A stretch of DNA of 64,000 nt from Lachnospiraceae bacterium. Lineage in GTDB: Bacteria > Bacillota > Clostridia > Lachnospirales > Lachnospiraceae. The stretch is taken from the NCBI GenBank assembly GCA_022794265.1, contig JAAWEK010000003.1, forward strand, positions 62,001-126,000. Direction: 5' to 3'. Positions 59,558 through 64,000 of this stretch are shown piece after piece. The translations under genes were made by a program, and so were the position numbers. The notes under the pieces are model-generated. The model did no database searches. It was not told the origin of the DNA and worked only from the letters and a program-made list of their open reading frames with translations. Positions within the stretch are counted from its first letter, which is position 1. Each line of letters opens with the position of its first letter.

Positions 59558-60229
59558 ATGGAACGGATGATTTGTCTGGCAATAGGTTACGTATTTGGTT
59601 TGTTTCAGACCGGATATATTTACGGAAAACTGAAACATATGGATATTCGTGAGTTTGGAAGCGGTAATGCAGGAACTACCAATGCAATGCGTGTTCTGGG
59701 TAAAAAAGCCGGTGTGATTACTTATATCGGAGATACATTCAAAGCTATATTTGCAATCCTGCTGATTTCCGTATTATATCGGGATTGTTCATCGGAAATA
59801 CTGTTTCTTCTGAAAATGTATTGCGGTCTGGGTGTGGTTCTTGGTCATAATTTCCCGTTTTATATGGGATTTAAAGGTGGCAAGGGAATTGCTGCTACTT
59901 CCGGTGTAATTGTAGGTATGGGAGATATCAAGCTGATTCTGCTGGCATTTGTTACCTTTACGATTGTTGCGCTGATATCAAAATATGTGTCCCTGGGTTC
60001 CCTCTGTATGCTGGGCGGTTTTTTTGTCGAAGTTCTTATTTTCAATCATCTGGGCATGATTGGATTTAAAAATAATCTCGGTCTCAGAGGACAGATAAGA
60101 ATTGAATTATATATTCTTGCATTTATTTTTACATTTCTTGCTTTTTATAAACACAGAGCCAATATAAAACGTCTGATAGATGGAAATGAAAGAAAAATAG
60201 GTCAAAAAAAGGAAGCATTGCAGAATTAA
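59558..60229 (+). CDS. plsY: Glycerol-3-phosphate acyltransferase PlsY
   Basis: 223-aa polytopic membrane enzyme using acyl-phosphate (made by PlsX, 37446-38462) to acylate glycerol-3-phosphate. Conserved motifs: GSGNAGTTNAMRVLGKKAG (motif 1), GHNFPFYMGFKGGKGIAAT (motif 2) and a third near KNNLGLRGQ. About six membrane segments. The final 30 residues form a basic tail. It lies between der and gpsA, whose product it uses. Confidence 0.95.
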   Translation: MERMICLAIGYVFGLFQTGYIYGKLKHMDIREFGSGNAGTTNAMRVLGKKAGVITYIGDTFKAIFAILLISVLYRDCSSEILFLLKMYCGLGVVLGHNFPFYMGFKGGKGIAATSGVIVGMGDIKLILLAFVTFTIVALISKYVSLGSLCMLGGFFVEVLIFNHLGMIGFKNNLGLRGQIRIELYILAFIFTFLAFYKHRANIKRLIDGNERKIGQKKEALQN

Positions 60230-60256
60230 AGCTGTATTGCGGAAATGAGGTTGATT

Positions 60257-61264
60257 ATGGCAAATATTTCAATATTGGGAGCCGGCGGCTGGGGAATAGC
60301 CATTGCGATTCTTCTGGATAATAATGGAAATCATGTGACCATATGGTCCGCAGTAGACAGGGAAGTAAAGATGCTGTCGGAACAACGGGAAAATGAAGTT
60401 AGTTTAAAAGGAATTAAGATATCGAAGGATATTCAGATTACGGCAGACCTGGATGAGGCCATAAAGGATAAGGATATTATTGTGATGGCTGTCGCTTCTG
60501 CATATACAAGGACCACAGCCACAAGGTTGAAAGGCAGGCTGAAAAATGGGCAGATTATTGTAAATCTGGCAAAAGGTATTGAAGATAATACTCTGATGAC
60601 ATTATCGGAAATAATCGAACAGGAACTGCCAAATACGGATGTGGCAGTATTATCCGGTCCCAGCCATGCGGAAGAGGTGGGAAGAGGGCTGCCTACCACC
60701 TGTGTGGCAGGTGCAAAAACAAAAGCGACCGCAACCTATATTCAGAATATTTTTATGTCGAAATGTTTTCGTGTCTATATCAGTCCCGATATTCTTGGCA
60801 TTGAACTTGGAGGCGCATTAAAAAATGTAATTGCACTGGCGGCAGGAATTGCCGACGGCCTGGGATATGGCGATAATACCAAAGCGGCGCTAATCACAAG
60901 AGGAATCAGTGAAATCAGCCGTCTTGGAACTGCCATGGGGGCCAATACCCAGACCATGTTCGGATTAACCGGAATCGGTGATTTGATTGTTACCTGTGCC
61001 AGTATGCACAGCCGGAACCGCCGGGCAGGTATTCTGATTGGTCAGGGATATTCCATGGATGATGCGATGAAGGAAGTAAATATGGTTGTTGAAGGGGTTC
61101 AGTCGGCAAAAGCAGCATTACATTTGGCTGAAAAATATAATGTCAGTATGCCGATTATTGAGAAAGTAAATGAAGTCTTATTTCATGACCTGAGTGCAAA
61201 GGATGCAGTAAACGACCTGATGATGAGAGACAAAACCCTGGAACATCCTGATTTGCTCTGGTAA
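60257..61264 (+). CDS. gpsA: Glycerol-3-phosphate dehydrogenase [NAD(P)+]
   Basis: 335-aa enzyme making sn-glycerol-3-phosphate from DHAP for phospholipid synthesis, next to its user plsY. Rossmann motif SILGAGGWGIAIAILL, then NLAKGIE, LSGPSHAEEVGRGLPTTCV, ALKNVIALAAGIADGLGYGDNTKAALITRG and VEGVQSAK. GAGG lies 8 bases upstream of ATG 60257; an in-frame ATG at 60245 overlaps it. Confidence 0.97.
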   Translation: MANISILGAGGWGIAIAILLDNNGNHVTIWSAVDREVKMLSEQRENEVSLKGIKISKDIQITADLDEAIKDKDIIVMAVASAYTRTTATRLKGRLKNGQIIVNLAKGIEDNTLMTLSEIIEQELPNTDVAVLSGPSHAEEVGRGLPTTCVAGAKTKATATYIQNIFMSKCFRVYISPDILGIELGGALKNVIALAAGIADGLGYGDNTKAALITRGISEISRLGTAMGANTQTMFGLTGIGDLIVTCASMHSRNRRAGILIGQGYSMDDAMKEVNMVVEGVQSAKAALHLAEKYNVSMPIIEKVNEVLFHDLSAKDAVNDLMMRDKTLEHPDLLW

Positions 61265-61279
61265 GAATCTGGAGGGCAA

Positions 61280-63760
61280 ATGGCTATAATAAAACGATAT
61301 AATCCCAATCGGTTTTTCTTTCCCGACCGGCTGACAGAAAAACTGAATACCATTTTGAAGAATAAACTGACCATAATTGAGGCTCCCACTGGTTTTGGTA
61401 AAACCACCTCTGTGCGAAATCTGCTGAACCGTGCAGAAGAGCCTTTTTTATGGATTAATATTGATAATGAAAGTAAATCTGATTTTTTTGAAGATTTCTG
61501 TAATGATTTTCAAGCGGTTGATGACAATGCAGTGAATAAACTACGGGCAGTAGGATGTCCTGCGGACCAGGAATCCTGCAATAAAATAATCAATATTGTT
61601 CGTGAAGCTAAAATTGAAGAAGAATTTATAATCGTTTTTGACAATTATCAATATATATCCGATGAATGGATCAGTAATATGATTGTAGAACTGGCGGATA
61701 CATTGGAATTAAATTTGCGTTTTATTATTATCACACAGTCCATTAAAACCTCTGTTATTTTGGAGATGGTTTCCGGTTTCCGGTTAAACTATATCGGAAA
61801 AAGTGATTTGGAATTTACAGAAGAAGAAATTCGGATGTATTTCAGGGACTGCGGCGTAAAACTGGAAACCGCACAGGTAGAATATTTATATAAGTATACG
61901 GAAGGTTGGATTAGTGCTTTATATCTTCAATTATTACACTATATCAATCATAATGAGTTTGAACCGGATGCAGATATTGATAAGCTGGTCTGCAAAGCAA
62001 TCTGGGATAAACTTACAATGGATGAACAGGACTTTTTAATCTGTATTTCCATCTATGACAGTTTTTCTCTGAAACAGGCCCAGTATATCGGTCAGGAAGC
62101 CCTGGATTCGGAGCTGATTAAAAAACTGTTAAATGAAAATGCTTTTATCCGGTATGATTCCAGAGACCGGAAATACTATACCCATGCCATATTAAAATAT
62201 TTTCTAAAAGCAGAATTTGAAAAACTGGACCATATATATAAAAAACGGGTATATGAGAAAGCTGCAAAATGGTATGCGGACAATGAAAATTATTATAATG
62301 CCCTTAAATATTATTATTATATAAAATCCTATGAGAATATTTATGATTTAAATGTTTCCCTGGACGAAATACTGCCTTATGTTAATCGTGAAAATAAGGA
62401 TATGTTTATGAATATCATATATCATACACCATTAGAGGTAAAGGAACGGAACATCAGAAGAAGCCTGGTATTTAGTTTTCTTTTGTTTTTGTATAATGAG
62501 AAAGATTTTTTTCAGACTGAATGTAAAACCATTTATGATCTGATTCTGAATTCTTCCCGTCTGAAGGGACGGGAACGGGAAATGCTGTCGGGAGAATTAA
62601 AGTTTATTTATGCATTTTCAAAGTATAATAATCTGTCTGAATTTCATAAACTATGTGAAGAAGCTTATTCTCATATGAAATCGCCCACTACCATCTATCC
62701 GCAGAAGCTTTCCCTGACATTTCGGAATCCTTCGGTTCTTGCCTGTTTTCATAAATCCTGCGGAAAAGCTTTTGAAGAACTGGAACTGTTGGAAAAGACC
62801 ATGATAACTTATTATAAAATAACCTCTGGAAACAGCAAAGGTCTGGAGGCGTTGATGCGGGCGGAGATTTTGTTTTATAACGGCGAATTTAATGATTCCC
62901 AGGTATTGTGTCAGAAAGCGCTGTATATGGCTGAAACCAGAAATCAGGTTAATGTATATATTTGTACGATGTTTTTAATGGCCAGAATATCTGTTTTTCA
63001 GGGAGATTATGAAAATATGAAGGATATTTTAAACAGTATCCGGAAAAAGATTGCCCATACAGGAGAAATTGAAGAAGGTTTTACTGCTGATTTATGTGAA
63101 GGTTATCTCTATATGTTTCTTGGAAAGATGGACGATTTACCGGGCTGGCTGAAATCCGTACATATGATTGAAGAAAAATCCACAGTGCTGACTCTTGGCT
63201 TTGCCAATCTGGTATATGCAAAGAAATTGCTGATAACAGAGGAATATTCTAAATTTCTCGGAATTAGCGGACAGATGCTGGGTGTTTCCAGAGTATATGG
63301 GACTATTTTATATGAGATTTATACTTATATCTATATTTCCATTGCAAATTATAATCTGAGAAATACCACGAAAGCAAAAAAATTTATACTGGAAGCTTTG
63401 AAGTTGTCTGTAAACGACAATTTTATTATGCCTTTCGTGGAGAATTATGATGCTATTACAGATATTTTATGTATGGATATTATTACTCCGGAAAATAAAA
63501 AATTTATATCAAAAATTCAATCTACATATAAAAAGTATGAAAAAGATTTTAAGATTGTTCAGAATGCATATCGGAATGACATGGATTATGGATTGACCAA
63601 ACGGGAACTTCAGGTTGCAAAACTGGCAGCAAAACGTCTTACCAATAAAGAAATTGCAGAAGAACTGTACATTGCCGAAAGCACCGTAAAAAGTAATCTG
63701 AAAACTATTTTCAGTAAATTACAGGTGAAATCCCGTTCTGAATTAAAAAATTACTTTTAA
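61280..63760 (+). CDS. MalT/LAL-type LuxR transcriptional regulator
   Basis: 826-aa cytoplasmic ATP-dependent regulator. N-terminal NTPase with Walker A IEAPTGFGKTT (K41) and a Walker B-like stretch EEFIIVFDNYQYI. A long helical TPR-like sensor region follows (about 330-740). A C-terminal LuxR HTH is present (about 765-826, LTKRELQVAKLAAKRLTNKEIAEELYIAESTVKSNLK). Architecture matches MalT. Its inducer and target are unknown; maltodextrin is one option given the amylase at 21290, but the genes are 38 kb apart. GGAGGGC lies 6 bases upstream; 15 bases after gpsA, so possibly co-transcribed. Confidence 0.9.
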   Translation: MAIIKRYNPNRFFFPDRLTEKLNTILKNKLTIIEAPTGFGKTTSVRNLLNRAEEPFLWINIDNESKSDFFEDFCNDFQAVDDNAVNKLRAVGCPADQESCNKIINIVREAKIEEEFIIVFDNYQYISDEWISNMIVELADTLELNLRFIIITQSIKTSVILEMVSGFRLNYIGKSDLEFTEEEIRMYFRDCGVKLETAQVEYLYKYTEGWISALYLQLLHYINHNEFEPDADIDKLVCKAIWDKLTMDEQDFLICISIYDSFSLKQAQYIGQEALDSELIKKLLNENAFIRYDSRDRKYYTHAILKYFLKAEFEKLDHIYKKRVYEKAAKWYADNENYYNALKYYYYIKSYENIYDLNVSLDEILPYVNRENKDMFMNIIYHTPLEVKERNIRRSLVFSFLLFLYNEKDFFQTECKTIYDLILNSSRLKGREREMLSGELKFIYAFSKYNNLSEFHKLCEEAYSHMKSPTTIYPQKLSLTFRNPSVLACFHKSCGKAFEELELLEKTMITYYKITSGNSKGLEALMRAEILFYNGEFNDSQVLCQKALYMAETRNQVNVYICTMFLMARISVFQGDYENMKDILNSIRKKIAHTGEIEEGFTADLCEGYLYMFLGKMDDLPGWLKSVHMIEEKSTVLTLGFANLVYAKKLLITEEYSKFLGISGQMLGVSRVYGTILYEIYTYIYISIANYNLRNTTKAKKFILEALKLSVNDNFIMPFVENYDAITDILCMDIITPENKKFISKIQSTYKKYEKDFKIVQNAYRNDMDYGLTKRELQVAKLAAKRLTNKEIAEELYIAESTVKSNLKTIFSKLQVKSRSELKNYF

Positions 63761-63765
63761 AATAT

Positions 63766-63797
63766 AAAATACCTACTTTTTGAGGGTATTCTTTTTT
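63766..63797 (+). terminator. Terminator after the LuxR-type regulator
   Basis: AATACCT pairs with AGGGTATT around ACTTTTTG, followed by CTTTTTT. A moderate 7-bp stem with a good T-tail. Confidence 0.7.
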
Positions 63798-63897
63798 AAA
63801 TCATTAATTGTATAATGGGGCAAAGATACATATAATTTTATTGAATACAGAATTAATAGTTTAAAGTGTTATGGATTTTATTTGAGGAGGAAGGCTT

Positions 63898-64000
63898 ATG
63901 GCTAAAATAAGAGATGTGGAAGCGAAATATGCTTACCGTTTACTGGTTGAACTGGATAATGGAAATATAATTTACTTAAATATGACTGAAAAACTGGAGA
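63898..64000 (+). CDS. Start of a small protein, possibly DUF2442-like (partial)
   Basis: GAGGAGG is followed seven bases later by an ATG opening MAKIRDVEAKYAYRLLVEL, with DNGNIIYLNM after it. Thirty-four codons are visible before the window ends. The 'YRLLVELDNG' beta pattern recalls DUF2442-type small proteins, but too little is present to be sure. Confidence 0.55.
   Translation, partial: MAKIRDVEAKYAYRLLVELDNGNIIYLNMTEKLE

Noticed and set aside
1-64000. CRISPR arrays, insertion sequences, prophage or defence islands
   Set aside because: No regularly spaced direct repeats, transposase, integrase, phage structural or nuclease-island genes were seen; the dispersed palindromes are isolated single copies in gene gaps.

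Overview
The window looks like a chromosomal segment of a low-to-mid GC, Gram-positive Clostridia, most likely a gut Lachnospiraceae. This rests on gene content and order rather than on any database search. The main pointers are a T-box ahead of pheST, an archaeal/Clostridia-type aspartate-semialdehyde dehydrogenase, the plsX-acpP-rnc-smc-ftsY and ylxM-ffh-rpsP-khpA-rimM-trmD-rplS-lepB-rbgA-rnhB blocks, a carboxyspermidine pathway, and a small cysteine-rich membrane protein of a kind I recall from this family. Most genes lie on the + strand and are housekeeping genes. I saw no prophage, transposase, CRISPR array or rRNA.

Layout. 1-5.4 kb: 5' part of a class A penicillin-binding protein (-), a YigZ/IMPACT protein, typA (-), a lone receiver-domain protein and tRNA-Thr(CGU) (-). 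5.4-10.6 kb: asd, then a Phe T-box and pheS-pheT. 10.7-15.4 kb: a flavoredoxin-like protein, a metallophosphoesterase overlapping a multi-membrane-span VanY-type peptidase, then queA and a PilZ protein. 15.4-20 kb: tyrA (-) and a DEAD-box helicase with back-to-back consensus promoters, two small lipoprotein loci (one frameshifted) and a DUF1292 protein (-). 20-23 kb: birA and a cytoplasmic alpha-amylase. 23-30 kb: a polyamine cluster, speD-speA-speE-speB-carboxynorspermidine dehydrogenase-nspC, followed by an Xaa-Pro aminopeptidase. 32-35.6 kb: thiS-F-G-H-E behind a short promoter/terminator leader. 35.6-37.1 kb: two unknown proteins and a Cys/Gly-rich protein, all on the - strand. 37.4-45.4 kb: plsX-acpP-rnc-smc-ftsY and a threonine deaminase. 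45.5-61.3 kb: a GGDEF protein, the SRP/ribosome block, a FliK-like/FlhB-like pair, yraN, a YfiH-type protein, a PDZ/radical-SAM/DUF512 protein, der, plsY and gpsA. 61.3 kb to the end: a MalT-type LuxR regulator and the start of a small gene.

The polyamine cluster would take arginine to agmatine and putrescine. It then offers two routes to spermidine: decarboxylated SAM plus SpeE, or carboxyspermidine via the dehydrogenase and NspC. The thi genes make the thiazole half of thiamine and couple it to the pyrimidine half.

The signals I find most worth checking are: a dispersed ~50-bp intergenic palindromic repeat, with three of its copies in or just after the polyamine cluster; two identical-architecture 22-bp operators on the ylxM-ffh promoter; the promoter-terminator leader before thiS; a 17-bp hairpin in front of rnc; the cysteine-rich protein; and the frameshifted lipoprotein. 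Starts were chosen from Shine-Dalgarno spacing and, where relevant, from promoter position. Several therefore differ from the longest possible reading frame.
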